Assembly (NCBI RefSeq): GCF_000510645.1
Contig: NZ_KI783301.1
Coordinates: forward strand, 1,728,283 to 1,792,282
Reading direction: 5' to 3'
DNA length: 64,000 bases
Source of the DNA: Thermicanus aegyptius DSM 12793
GTDB taxonomy: Bacteria > Bacillota > Bacilli > Thermicanales > Thermicanaceae
The translations under genes and the position numbers were made by a program. Positions 24,152-33,886 of the stretch are shown here, piece by piece; position 1 is the stretch's first letter; every line of letters starts with the position of its first letter. The notes beneath the pieces are model-generated. The model saw only the letters and a program-made list of their open reading frames with translations, searched no databases and was not told the DNA's origin.

Positions 24152-25144
24152 ATGGGAACCGCATTCCAAAGTGCAGAGATAGTAAAAAATGAGAGAAAGC
24201 GGTTGGGAACATCTTTTAAGGGGAAAGATTTTCTCAAACTCTCCGATTTTACACCGTCAGAAATACACCTCTTATTAGAGGAAGCAGCCCGACTAAAACG
24301 GATGAAAAAGGAAGGGATCCCCCATCCATTCCTTGCAGGTAAAATCTTGGGGATGATCTTCGAAAAATCATCCACAAGGACCCGGGTTTCTTTTGAAGCC
24401 GGAATGATCCAGCTCGGAGGGAACGCAATTTTTTTAAGCTCCCGGGATTTGCAATTGGGGAGAGGAGAGAGCATTCATGACACCGGAAAAGTTCTTTCCC
24501 GCTATGTGGATGGGATCATGATTCGTACTTACTCCCATGAGATGGTAGAGGAATTGGCCAGGGAAGCCACCGTTCCCGTCATTAACGGTTTAACCGATAC
24601 ACACCATCCCACCCAGGTTCTCGCCGATCTCTTAACCATAAAAGAGGTAAAGGGGGATTTAAAAGGTTTAAAGGTTGCTTTTGTCGGAGACGGCAAAAAT
24701 AACATGGCCCACTCTCTATTAGAAGGCGCGGCCTTAACCGGGATGCATCTGGTGATTGGTACACCTGCAGGGTTTGAACCGGATCCGGAGATATTTCACC
24801 AAGCGAAGAGGATTTCATCCATGACGGAAGGTTCAGTACAGGTAACCACATCGCCTGAAGAGGCGGTGGCAGAGGCAGATGTAGTAATCACCGATGTGTG
24901 GGCCAGCATGGGGCAGGAAGAGGAGAGCGAAAAACGAAAAATTCTCCTTGCTCCATACCAGGTGAACAGCCGCTTGGTCCAATATGCCAAGTCGGACTAT
25001 ATCTTTCTCCATTGTTTACCTGCCCATCGTGGAGAAGAGGTGACGGAAGAGATTATTGACGGGGATCATTCGGTCGTCTTTGAAGAAGCGGAGAATCGGC
25101 TTCACGCCCACAAAGCGATCCTCCATCTCTTTATGGGAACATAA
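24152..25144 (+). CDS. argF: Ornithine carbamoyltransferase (anabolic)
   Basis: Joins ornithine and carbamoyl phosphate to citrulline. 330 residues. The carbamoyl-phosphate site FEKSSTRTRVSFE and the HPTQVLADLLT, FVGDGKNNMAHS and HCLPAHRGEEVTEE blocks are complete, so it is an OTC rather than an ATC. The frame is open from 24089, inside the promoter, but ATG 24152 follows GGGGTGGGGA, the same leader type as argC. It begins the argFGH unit. With carB just upstream it completes the pathway to arginine. Confidence 0.96.
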   Translation: MGTAFQSAEIVKNERKRLGTSFKGKDFLKLSDFTPSEIHLLLEEAARLKRMKKEGIPHPFLAGKILGMIFEKSSTRTRVSFEAGMIQLGGNAIFLSSRDLQLGRGESIHDTGKVLSRYVDGIMIRTYSHEMVEELAREATVPVINGLTDTHHPTQVLADLLTIKEVKGDLKGLKVAFVGDGKNNMAHSLLEGAALTGMHLVIGTPAGFEPDPEIFHQAKRISSMTEGSVQVTTSPEEAVAEADVVITDVWASMGQEEESEKRKILLAPYQVNSRLVQYAKSDYIFLHCLPAHRGEEVTEEIIDGDHSVVFEEAENRLHAHKAILHLFMGT

Positions 25145-25212
25145 ATCATTTTCCGCTATGCTTTTTTCACCTGTTTTAAAAATCTATTCATCGGAAAAAG
25201 GAGAGAGAATTC

Positions 25213-26460
25213 ATGGCGAAAGAAAAGATCGTATTGGCCTATTCCGGCGGATTAGATACTTCCGTCTCAATCAAGTGGATTCAAGAAAAGTACGGGTACG
25301 ATGTGATTGCCTTAAGTTTAGATGTGGGGGAAGGAAAAAACCTGGAGGCGATCCGCCAAAAAGCACTAAACGTTGGCGCCATTAAATCGATCGTGCTCGA
25401 TGTAAAAGAGGTCTTTGCCGAAGAATATATTCTTCCTGCATTAAAGGCAAATGCCCTTTATGAAGGGAAATATCCCCTTCATTCTTCCCTTTCCCGCCCC
25501 CTCATATCCAGGTATCTCGTCGAGGTGGCGGAAAAAGAAGGGGCGGTGGCGGTGGCCCATGGCTGCACCGGAAAGGGGAATGACCAGGTTCGGTTTGAAG
25601 TTTCCATCAATGCCCTAAATCCCTCGCTAAAAGTGGTTGCTCCGGTAAGGGAGTGGGGGATGAATCGGGAAGAGGAGATTGAGTATGCAAAGGCGAATGG
25701 GATTCCGATTCCCGTCGATCTTGACAATCCTTTCTCCATTGATGCCAACATCTGGGGAAGGTCTTGCGAAGCAGGAGTGTTAGAAAACCCATGGAGTGAA
25801 GCTCCGGAAGAGGCGTTTGCCTGGACCAATCCCATCGAAAAAACGCCGGACCATCCCGAGTATATCGAAATCGAGTTTGTCAAAGGCGTTCCGGTCTCCT
25901 TAAACGGCGAGAAACTTCCTCTGGTTGCCCTCATTGAGAAGCTAAACGAACTTGGAGGAAAACACGGAATTGGCCGCATTGACCACATAGAGGATCGCCT
26001 GGTTGGGATCAAATCCAGGGAAGTGTATGAAAATCCCGCGGCGGTCATTCTGATTCAAGCCCACAAAGAATTGGAGTTTCTAACTCTCCCACGGGAGGTT
26101 ATACAGTTTAAACCCATGATCGACCTTCACATGGGAAAAGTTATCTATGAAGGCTTATGGTATTCTCCCATTCGGAATGCGTTGGAGGCGTTTGTTGAAG
26201 AAACACAAAAGGTTGTGACAGGAACCTTGCGGGTGAAACTTTTCAAAGGACAATTCATGGTTGTAGGCCGGAAATCTCCGTATAGCCTTTACAATGAAGA
26301 ATTGGCCACCTATTCCAGGGGAGACCTCTTCGACCATAATGCAGCCGTCGGATTTATTAAATTGTGGGGTCTTCCGACCCGTATATTTAGCGAAGTGGAA
26401 AAGGAGGTAAAAGGGGAGAAATTAGTGAACCAAATCGACAATCATCTTGTTAAAAGCTAA
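25213..26460 (+). CDS. argG: Argininosuccinate synthase
   Basis: Condenses citrulline and aspartate with ATP. 415 residues. The N-type ATP pyrophosphatase P-loop [13 protein letters not shown] lies at about 7-19; [12 protein letters not shown] and [11 protein letters not shown] (aspartate and citrulline sites) follow. ATG 25213 follows AAAGGAGAG. It is the second gene of argFGH; argH starts 68 bp after the stop from a TTG. Confidence 0.97.
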   Translation: MAKEKIVLAYSGGLDTSVSIKWIQEKYGYDVIALSLDVGEGKNLEAIRQKALNVGAIKSIVLDVKEVFAEEYILPALKANALYEGKYPLHSSLSRPLISRYLVEVAEKEGAVAVAHGCTGKGNDQVRFEVSINALNPSLKVVAPVREWGMNREEEIEYAKANGIPIPVDLDNPFSIDANIWGRSCEAGVLENPWSEAPEEAFAWTNPIEKTPDHPEYIEIEFVKGVPVSLNGEKLPLVALIEKLNELGGKHGIGRIDHIEDRLVGIKSREVYENPAAVILIQAHKELEFLTLPREVIQFKPMIDLHMGKVIYEGLWYSPIRNALEAFVEETQKVVTGTLRVKLFKGQFMVVGRKSPYSLYNEELATYSRGDLFDHNAAVGFIKLWGLPTRIFSEVEKEVKGEKLVNQIDNHLVKS

Positions 26461-26527
26461 AGTTCCACTTATGATGGTTCATTTCATCGAAGGAAGATCA
26501 AACGCAGCAGGTTCGGGAGGGGTTCGA

Positions 26528-27910
26528 TTGGATAAATTATGGGGGGGGCGTTTCAGCAAGGAAACAGACCAATTGGTTGACCAATTTACCGCCTCCATCT
26601 TTTTTGACCAAAAACTAGCCGCCTATGATATAGAAGGAAGCATTGCTCATGTGGAGATGCTTGGGTCGTGTGGAATCTTATCGGATGGGGAAGTAAAGAA
26701 AATCAAAGACGGGTTGTTGGAGATGAAGAGGAAGGCCGAAAAAGGGGAGCTCCATTACCGTCAGGAAGATGAAGATATCCATATGAATATCGAGCGCTCC
26801 CTGCTGGATGCGATTGGGCCTGTGGCAGGAAAGCTTCATACAGCCCGCAGTAGGAATGATCAGGTTGCCACAGATATGCATCTCTATCTTCGAGAGAAAA
26901 TCGATGAGATTCTATCCCTTCTCCTTCAGGTGGAAAAGGAAATCGTAGAGCAAGCGAAAAAAAATGTAGAGACCATTTTTCCTGGATATACCCATTTACA
27001 GCGGGCACAGCCCATCTCATTTGCCCATCATCTTCTTGCCTATTTTTGGATGTTTGAACGAGACCGGGAGAGATATAAAGACAGCTTGAAGCGGGTCAAT
27101 TGGCTACCTCTTGGAGCAGGGGCATTGGCAGGAACCACATTCCCCATTGATCGTTTTTTGACGGCAAAAAAATTAGGATTCGATTTTGTCTATCCCAATA
27201 GCATTGACGCCGTAAGCGATCGGGATTTTATCTTGGAGTTTTTAGCGAATTCTTCCATATTGATGATGCACCTGTCCCGGCTAGCTGAGGAATTGGTTCT
27301 TTGGTCTAGCCAGGAGTTCCAGTTTATCGAGATTGATGACGCCTTCTGCACCGGTTCAAGCATTATGCCCCAAAAGAAGAATCCCGATGTTCCGGAACTG
27401 ATTCGGGGAAAGACAGGGCGTGTCTATGGGAATCTCATTGGGCTTCTAACCGTAATGAAAGGACTACCCCTCGCCTACAATAAAGATCTTCAGGAAGATA
27501 AAGAAGGGATGTTTGATACGGTAATCACGATAGAACAATCCCTTCAAATTTTAGCCCCCCTCTTGCGAACGATGGAAGTGAGGAAAGAGAGGATGGCGGA
27601 AGCGATACGTACGGATTATTCAAACGCGACAGACTTGGCCGATTACTTGGCAAAGAAAGGGATACCTTTCAGGGAGGCGCATGATATTACCGGGAAGATC
27701 GTTTATTACGCGATTACAAAGAAGAAAAGTTTACTTGAATTATCCTTGAATGAATATCGATCTTATTCCCCTTTATTTGAAGAGGACCTTTATCAAGCGA
27801 TCGATCCCAGGCAGGTCATGGCTGCACGAAACAGCTACGGAGGAACCTCTCCGGAGCAAGTGGCGGTTCAATTGAGGTTAGCCGAGGAAAGGGTGCGAAC
27901 GAACCCCTAA
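26528..27910 (+). CDS. argH: Argininosuccinate lyase
   Basis: Last step: splits argininosuccinate into arginine and fumarate. Fumarase/aspartase superfamily with [12 protein letters not shown], the [13 protein letters not shown] block and the signature [15 protein letters not shown], which carries the catalytic serine. An open frame starts further upstream in the end of argG, but TTG 26528 has GGAGGGG 5 nt before it and gives MDKLWGGRF with 460 residues, the family's usual start and length. It ends the arginine gene set. Confidence 0.96.
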   Translation: MDKLWGGRFSKETDQLVDQFTASIFFDQKLAAYDIEGSIAHVEMLGSCGILSDGEVKKIKDGLLEMKRKAEKGELHYRQEDEDIHMNIERSLLDAIGPVAGKLHTARSRNDQVATDMHLYLREKIDEILSLLLQVEKEIVEQAKKNVETIFPGYTHLQRAQPISFAHHLLAYFWMFERDRERYKDSLKRVNWLPLGAGALAGTTFPIDRFLTAKKLGFDFVYPNSIDAVSDRDFILEFLANSSILMMHLSRLAEELVLWSSQEFQFIEIDDAFCTGSSIMPQKKNPDVPELIRGKTGRVYGNLIGLLTVMKGLPLAYNKDLQEDKEGMFDTVITIEQSLQILAPLLRTMEVRKERMAEAIRTDYSNATDLADYLAKKGIPFREAHDITGKIVYYAITKKKSLLELSLNEYRSYSPLFEEDLYQAIDPRQVMAARNSYGGTSPEQVAVQLRLAEERVRTNP

Positions 27911-27971
27911 GCGTCACAAAGAGAGAATCATTATGTATAATGACGTATATTTATACAGCACATTTTTTAAA

Positions 27972-27994
27972 AAGGCGGCTCAAAAAGCCGCCTT
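27972..27994 (-). terminator. Terminator between argH and gltC
   Basis: AAGGCGGCT (27972-27980), loop CAAAA, AGCCGCCTT (27986-27994). The T-run lies on the minus-strand side, so it mainly ends gltC; on the plus strand the hairpin after argH lacks a T-run but may still slow transcription. Confidence 0.85.
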
Positions 27995-28022
27995 ATCCAT
28001 GGAGACCGGAGCATTTAAAAAT

Positions 28023-28928
28023 TTAGTGATTAAATCGATTTATTCTAGCAAAAAATTGGATGAGAAATTGTAAGAAGAGTTTCTCGGAAGGAGAGAGATC
28101 CCGTTGATTGGGAACTACGATTCCCACGTTTCGGGAGATGACGGGTTCTGAAATCGGGATTCTTACCGATGCTCTTGGAATGTTGTCGATCAAGGTGATC
28201 TCCGGTAAGATGGTTACCCCTAATCCGGCCGCAACCAGTCCCTTTATGGTATCAATTTCTTCCCCCTCAAATGCTACCTTCGGTTGAAATCCCATCTGCT
28301 TGCATGCATCATCGACGATCTTACGCAGGAACATCCCGGAACGGAATAATACAAACGGTTCATTTCGTAATTGGTCAAGACGAAGGCTCGTCTCGGTAGA
28401 TAAGGGATGGGTAGCGGGGAGCAGGGCCGTCATTTGTTCCGTGAAAAGGATATAGCCGGTTAATTCTTTATCATTGGTTGGTACGGGGGTGACAAATGCC
28501 ATATCAATCTCTGCGTTGAGAACGGAGTCGATCAAATTCTTGATCATTCCTTGTCTGAGTTCGAAGTGAATGCCCGGATGTTGGCTTCTAAAGGCAGAGA
28601 TGACCGTAGGAAGCGTATAACTGGCTAAGCTGCTGGGAAAGCCGATGCGGATCGTTCCTTCTTCAGGATTTAGAAACTCATCAATTTGCTGTTTTGCTTT
28701 TTCAATCTCTTTCATCACATTTTCCATATGTTCTAAAAACATCTTTCCCACCGGCGTTAAACGAACATTTCTCCCTTCACGAATAAACAGCTGTACTCCC
28801 AATTCTCCCTCAAGGTTGGCGATCTGCCTGCTAATCGCCGATTGGGCCACATTCAAGGCAAAAGCCGCTTCGGTTACATGTTCTCTTTTTGCCACCTCAA
28901 TAAAATAACGAATTTGCGTCAGTTCCAT
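28023..28928 (-). CDS. gltC: LysR-type regulator GltC
   Basis: 301 residues. The N-terminal winged helix-turn-helix begins MELTQIRYFIEVAKREHVTE, with VAQSAISRQIANLEGELGVQLF as the recognition region. The effector domain follows (from about 90), with IKGLVAAGLGVTILPE near 220. The sequence and the divergent position next to the glutamate synthase gene match B. subtilis GltC, which activates gltAB when glutamate is needed and is modulated by glutamate dehydrogenase RocG. ATG 28928 follows AAGGGAG. GltC would bind the box at 28954-28968 in the shared intergenic region and repress itself. Confidence 0.92.
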   Translation of the reverse strand: MELTQIRYFIEVAKREHVTEAAFALNVAQSAISRQIANLEGELGVQLFIREGRNVRLTPVGKMFLEHMENVMKEIEKAKQQIDEFLNPEEGTIRIGFPSSLASYTLPTVISAFRSQHPGIHFELRQGMIKNLIDSVLNAEIDMAFVTPVPTNDKELTGYILFTEQMTALLPATHPLSTETSLRLDQLRNEPFVLFRSGMFLRKIVDDACKQMGFQPKVAFEGEEIDTIKGLVAAGLGVTILPEITLIDNIPRASVRIPISEPVISRNVGIVVPNQRDLSPSEKLFLQFLIQFFARINRFNH

Positions 28929-28953
28929 CTTTTCTCCCTTCTGACCACAAACA

Positions 28954-28968
28954 ATCTCATTGTTCGAT
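28954..28968 (+). promoter_or_regulatory. GltC box I-like site
   Basis: ATCTCATTGTTCGAT has the ATC-N9-GAT form of the B. subtilis GltC box and an identical left half (ATCTCATT). Its centre is about 64 bp upstream of the predicted gltA start site. A half-conserved second copy (ATC-N9-TAT, 28976-28990) lies 22 bp further on, next to the -35. Confidence 0.65.
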
Positions 28969-28989
28969 TAAACTTATCTAAATAATATA

Positions 28990-29018
28990 TTGTTTGTATG
29001 ATTAATTATACATATACT
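28990..29018 (+). promoter_or_regulatory. gltA promoter
   Basis: TTGTTT (28990-28995), a 17-bp spacer, TATACT (29013-29018). The imperfect -35 suits an activator-dependent promoter. Confidence 0.7.
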
Positions 29019-29109
29019 ATGAGGTAAAGAAAAGAGAGAATGATAAATAGTTTCTCAGGGTTTGTCCTTATAAAAAAAGAGGGACGCTCTGGAAGAAGGG
29101 GTGTGGATC

Positions 29110-32100
29110 ATGAACCATCAGTTTTTTCAACAAAGAGGTTTGTACGATCCGTTCTTTGAGCATGACGCTTGCGGAATCGGATTTATCGCCCGATTGGGTG
29201 GCGATTCCTCCCACGAAGTCTTAAAGAGCGGAATAGAGATGTTAACCAGATTAGATCATAGAGGTGGGAAGGGAAGTGATCCCAATACAGGGGATGGAGC
29301 AGGGATCCTGGTCCGGATCCCCCACCACTATTTCCTAGAAGAAGCTAAGAAGGTAGGGATTCATCTTCCGAAGGCCGGTTCCTATGGAATAGGGATGATT
29401 TTTTTTCCTCAGGAGGAATCGCTTCGGATAAAACAAGAGGAAAAAATTGTCGAAATTGCAGAAAAGGAAGGCTTTGAGATCCTCTGGTGGAGGACGGTGC
29501 CCGTCGATCCATCTTCTATTGGAGAAGGGGCGAAAAAGAGCATGCCCTTTATCAGGCAGCTCTTTCTAAGGTATAAATTTCCTCTCGCCAGTGAATTGGA
29601 TTTGGAGCGGAAACTGTTCCTGGTTAGGAAACAGGCGGAGAATTGGGTCAAAAACTCTTCTTTTCCCCATTCTTTTTACTTTGCCAGTCTTTCGAGTCGT
29701 ACCATCGTTTATAAAGGAATGCTGACACCTGCTCAGATCACCGCCTTTTATCTCGATCTACGAGAGGAAAAGTTTACAACTCCTTTCATCATGGTTCATT
29801 CCAGGTATAGCACGAATACTTTCCCCAGCTGGGAGCGGGCTCATCCGAACCGATACCTTGTTCATAACGGCGAGATCAACACCTTAAGAGGTAATATTAA
29901 CTGGATGTTGGCTAGAGAAAAGAGTTTTCAATCCGAAGTTTTTGGCGATGAACTTTCTAAAGTGATTCCGGTCCTTGATGTAGACGGCAGCGATTCTGCC
30001 ATGTTGGATAATGCATTGGAATTTTTCTATTTGAGTGGGCGTTCTTTGCCCCACGCGGCGATGATGATGATTCCCGAGCCGTGGGAAAAAGATCCGAACA
30101 TTACGCCCGAAAAGAAAGCTTTTTATGAGTATCACAGTAATTTGATGGAACCATGGGATGGGCCGACGGCCATTTGTTTTACCGACGGAAACGAAATCGG
30201 GGCGATGCTGGATCGGAATGGCCTTCGTCCCGCACGGTACACCATCACGAAGGATGGATGGATCTATTTTTCTTCGGAAGCAGGGGTGATAGAAACGCCT
30301 CCTGCCCAGGTGAAACATAAAGGGAAACTAGGCCCGGGAAAGATGATATGGGTAGATGTAAGATCGGGAGAGATCCTTTTTGATGCGGAGATCAAGAAGA
30401 AGGTAGCTACGGAGAAACCGTATGAAGTATGGCTTAAGGAAAACAGAATGACCTTGAAGGATCTTCCACAGGTGAAAGCCGACCTTCTCGTCGAAGATCA
30501 GATTTTGTTACGCCATCAAGTGGCTCACGGCTATACCCGTGAAGAACTGGATAAGCTTCTCATTCCGATGGCCCGGGAGGGGAAAGATCCTGTAGGATCG
30601 ATGGGTTATGATGCTCCCCTCGCTGTTTTGTCAGACCGGCCGCAGCTTTTGTTCCATTATTTTAAACAATCTTTTGCCCAAGTAACCAATCCTCCCATCG
30701 ATGCATTAAGGGAAGAATTGGTTACTTCTACATCCACTTTGCTTGGAGCCGAGGGAAATCTTTTACGGCCGAGGCCTGAAAATGCCCGCCGTATTCGGAT
30801 CGAGCGCCCCCTTTTGACCGGGAGTGAATTGCTAAGCCTTAAGAATCTGGATGATCCGGCATTCCGACTGAAAAAGTTAGATATTCTCTTTCCCGTCTCG
30901 GAAGGAGAGAAAGGTTTAGAAAAGGCGCTGGAACAACTCTTCAAAGAGGCGGATGAAGCGATCCTCGAGGGATATACCCTCCTTCTCCTCAGTGATCGGG
31001 CGATGAATAAAGAATTGGCTCCCATCCCTTCTCTTCTTGCCGTCAGCGGACTTCATCATCATCTGATCCGTCGGGGAACGAGAATGAAAGTAAGCCTCCT
31101 CCTCGAGACAGGGGAAGCAAGGGAGGTTCATCATTTCTCTGTTTTGGTTGGGTATGGAGCGGATGCGATTTACCCCTATCTCTCTTTTGCAACGATTCGT
31201 TCGTTGATCGAGAACGGTGAATTGCAAGGAATCGATTATGAACAAGCGGAGAAAAATTACCTAAAGGCGGTAACCGATGGAATCTTAAAAGTCATGTCCA
31301 AAATGGGTATATCTTCTATTCAAAGCTATAGGGGTGCCCAGATCTTCGATGCCATCGGCATTTCGAAGGATGTAATCGAGAAATACTTTACCCGTACCGC
31401 CTCTCCCATCGGGGGAATCTCCCTCGAAACGATCGCAAAGGAGACGTTGATGCGTCATCAAAATGCTTATTCGGATCGCGAAGATCTGGCCTTAGACGTA
31501 GGCGGGGAGCTGCAATATCGAAAAAATGGGGAAGAGCATGTCTTCGTTCCAAAGACGAACCAGACCTTACAGCAAGCGGTTAGAAAAGGGGATTATGAAC
31601 TGTATAAGAAGTATACGGAGCTAGTGCAGAATGAGAAACCCTTCTTTATTCGCCATCTGCTGGATCTAAAACCTTCCTCCACACCGGTTCCCCTTGAGGA
31701 AGTGGAATCAATCGAGTCGATCTTAACCCGCTTTAAGACAGGGGCCATGTCCTACGGAGCGTTAAGTCAAGAGGTTCATGAAACATTGGCGATCGCCATG
31801 AACCGGATTGGTGGGAAGAGCAATAGCGGGGAAGGCGGGGAGGATCCGAAACGGTATGTGCCGGATGCTTCCGGTGATTCCCGAAGCAGCGCCATTAAAC
31901 AGGTGGCTTCCGGACGATTTGGTGTCAACAGTCACTATCTGGTCAATGCAAAAGAACTGCAAATTAAGATGGCTCAAGGTGCAAAACCTGGAGAAGGAGG
32001 GCAATTGCCCGGGAAGAAGGTATATCCATGGATTGCCCAGGTGCGCCGTTCCACTCCCGGAGTAGGGCTAATTTCTCCACCCCCTCATCATGATATTTAT

Positions 32101-33708
32101 TCCATTGAGGACCTGGCCCAATTGATCTACGATTTAAAGAATGCAAATCGCGATGCGAAGATTAGCGTGAAATTGGTTTCCAAGCCGGGAGTAGGTACGA
32201 TCGCTGCCGGGGTTGCCAAAGGACTGGCCGATACCATCCTGATTAGTGGTTATGACGGCGGGACGGGAGCCTCTCCTTTAACCAGCATTCGTCACGCCGG
32301 GTTTCCATGGGAGATTGGTCTTGCGGAGACTCACCAGACCCTCCTTTTAAATGGTCTTCGGGATAGGGTTAGGTTAGAAACGGATGGAAAGCTCTTGACA
32401 GGTCGGGATGTGATAATCGCGGCTCTGTTGGGTGCGGAAGAGTACGGGTTCTCCACGGCCCCCCTGATTGCATTAGGTTGTGCGATGGCTAGGGTTTGCC
32501 ATAACGATACCTGCCCTGTCGGGATTGCCACGCAAAATCCTGAGCTGAGGAAACGATTCAAAGGGAAACCGGAACACCTCATCAACTTTATGCGCTTTGT
32601 CGCCCAGGAAGTACGGGAGATTATGGCTCAGTTAGGGTTTAGAACCATTGATGAGATGATTGGGCGAACCGATGTACTACAGGTCAGCGAAAGGGCAAAA
32701 AGACATTGGAAGGCGCAAAGTCTCGACTTTTCCGCTTTGTTGTATCAACCTGAAGTCCCTGAATCGGTGGGGCGTTACAAAAAGCGGGAGCAGGAGTACC
32801 ATCTGGAAGAGACCCTCGATATGAAGGTACTTCTCCCACTGGCGGAAGAAGCGCTTAAGGAACGTTATCCCGTCTCCATCGATCTAAAGATCAATAATAC
32901 CAACCGCACGGTCGGTACGATACTGGGAAGCGAATTAACACGAAGGTATGGAGAGGCAGGGCTTCCTGAAGACTTGATCCGTCTTAATTTCTATGGCGCT
33001 GCGGGCCAGAGTTTCGGCGCTTTTCTCCCCCACGGGATCACCCTCCGTCTCGAAGGGGAAGCCAACGATTATGTAGGGAAGGGGCTATCTGGAGGCAAGA
33101 TGATCATCACACCTCCAGCGGAATGGAACCTCCCTGCAGAGGAAAACGTATTGATCGGAAACGTAGCCTTCTATGGCGCAACCGCTGGAGAGGCGTATAT
33201 TGCCGGTGTGGCAGGAGAACGATTCTGTGTCCGTAATAGTGGGATGAAGGCGGTGGTTGAAGGAGTTGGCGATCATGGATTGGAATATATGACAGGAGGC
33301 CGGGTTGTCATTCTCGGATCGGTGGGTAAGAATTTCGCTGCAGGGATGTCCGGCGGCATCGCATACCTCTTAACCACAGATTTGGAGGAACTTAAAAGAC
33401 GAACCAACCAGGATTTGATTCTCTTTGAAACCCTTACGGATTCTAGGGAGATTGGTCGAGTAAAACAAATGATCGAAAACCACTATCATTATACGGGCAG
33501 CAAAAAGGCAGCAGAAGTCTTAGAAAACTGGGATCAATACCTCCCCCAATTCGTGAAGATCATTCCTGTGGAGTATAAGGCGATGGTTGAAGCGATTGAA
33601 AGATATAAGAGGAACGGCCATACCCACGATGAAGCCGCCTTAGTCGCTTTTAGAAATCACTATATGACCAAGAGCGAGAAAGAAGAGGAGATTGAGAAGG
33701 TGGTTTAA
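29110..33708 (+). CDS. gltA: Glutamate synthase (NADPH) large subunit
   Basis: Makes glutamate from glutamine and 2-oxoglutarate. About 1532 residues: an N-terminal class II glutaminase domain whose nucleophile would be C21 after removal of a short propeptide (HDACGIGF), a central domain, the FMN-binding synthase barrel (SPPPHHDIYSIEDLAQ; DGGTGASP) and the C-terminal GXGXG beta-helix. The 3Fe-4S cysteines are in CAMARVCHNDTCPVG (C-x5-C-x4-C). ATG 29110 follows AAGGGGTG; the GTG at 29101 overlaps that site. The name follows B. subtilis (gltB in E. coli). The NADPH-binding small subunit normally next to it is absent here: a terminator follows at once. Confidence 0.96.
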   Translation: MNHQFFQQRGLYDPFFEHDACGIGFIARLGGDSSHEVLKSGIEMLTRLDHRGGKGSDPNTGDGAGILVRIPHHYFLEEAKKVGIHLPKAGSYGIGMIFFPQEESLRIKQEEKIVEIAEKEGFEILWWRTVPVDPSSIGEGAKKSMPFIRQLFLRYKFPLASELDLERKLFLVRKQAENWVKNSSFPHSFYFASLSSRTIVYKGMLTPAQITAFYLDLREEKFTTPFIMVHSRYSTNTFPSWERAHPNRYLVHNGEINTLRGNINWMLAREKSFQSEVFGDELSKVIPVLDVDGSDSAMLDNALEFFYLSGRSLPHAAMMMIPEPWEKDPNITPEKKAFYEYHSNLMEPWDGPTAICFTDGNEIGAMLDRNGLRPARYTITKDGWIYFSSEAGVIETPPAQVKHKGKLGPGKMIWVDVRSGEILFDAEIKKKVATEKPYEVWLKENRMTLKDLPQVKADLLVEDQILLRHQVAHGYTREELDKLLIPMAREGKDPVGSMGYDAPLAVLSDRPQLLFHYFKQSFAQVTNPPIDALREELVTSTSTLLGAEGNLLRPRPENARRIRIERPLLTGSELLSLKNLDDPAFRLKKLDILFPVSEGEKGLEKALEQLFKEADEAILEGYTLLLLSDRAMNKELAPIPSLLAVSGLHHHLIRRGTRMKVSLLLETGEAREVHHFSVLVGYGADAIYPYLSFATIRSLIENGELQGIDYEQAEKNYLKAVTDGILKVMSKMGISSIQSYRGAQIFDAIGISKDVIEKYFTRTASPIGGISLETIAKETLMRHQNAYSDREDLALDVGGELQYRKNGEEHVFVPKTNQTLQQAVRKGDYELYKKYTELVQNEKPFFIRHLLDLKPSSTPVPLEEVESIESILTRFKTGAMSYGALSQEVHETLAIAMNRIGGKSNSGEGGEDPKRYVPDASGDSRSSAIKQVASGRFGVNSHYLVNAKELQIKMAQGAKPGEGGQLPGKKVYPWIAQVRRSTPGVGLISPPPHHDIYSIEDLAQLIYDLKNANRDAKISVKLVSKPGVGTIAAGVAKGLADTILISGYDGGTGASPLTSIRHAGFPWEIGLAETHQTLLLNGLRDRVRLETDGKLLTGRDVIIAALLGAEEYGFSTAPLIALGCAMARVCHNDTCPVGIATQNPELRKRFKGKPEHLINFMRFVAQEVREIMAQLGFRTIDEMIGRTDVLQVSERAKRHWKAQSLDFSALLYQPEVPESVGRYKKREQEYHLEETLDMKVLLPLAEEALKERYPVSIDLKINNTNRTVGTILGSELTRRYGEAGLPEDLIRLNFYGAAGQSFGAFLPHGITLRLEGEANDYVGKGLSGGKMIITPPAEWNLPAEENVLIGNVAFYGATAGEAYIAGVAGERFCVRNSGMKAVVEGVGDHGLEYMTGGRVVILGSVGKNFAAGMSGGIAYLLTTDLEELKRRTNQDLILFETLTDSREIGRVKQMIENHYHYTGSKKAAEVLENWDQYLPQFVKIIPVEYKAMVEAIERYKRNGHTHDEAALVAFRNHYMTKSEKEEEIEKVV

Positions 33709-33784
33709 CTTCAATTCCTGAAAGAGAGGAGTAATCCTCGTCGAATGAACCCGGATGGTTTCACTTTAAATGGGTAAAGAAAAG

Positions 33785-33812
33785 GGAAGCTGGAACAGCT
33801 TCCTTTTTCTTT
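33785..33812. terminator. Bidirectional terminator between gltA and the GH65 gene
   Basis: GGAAGCTG (33785-33792), loop GAA, CAGCTTCC (33796-33803), then TTTTTCTTT. The minus strand also shows CCCTTTTCTTT after the stem, so it can serve both convergent genes. Confidence 0.9.
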
Positions 33813-33886
33813 GCTCCTAGATTGCTTTCGTCCTAAAATCATTTCTTGAAGAGGTCATCTTTACTTCAATTTCCGATGGATTCGAT

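Noticed and set aside
25479-26048. 189-codon minus-strand frame inside argG
   Set aside because: Ser/Thr/Pro-rich composition is typical of an antisense shadow; argG is complete on the other strand.
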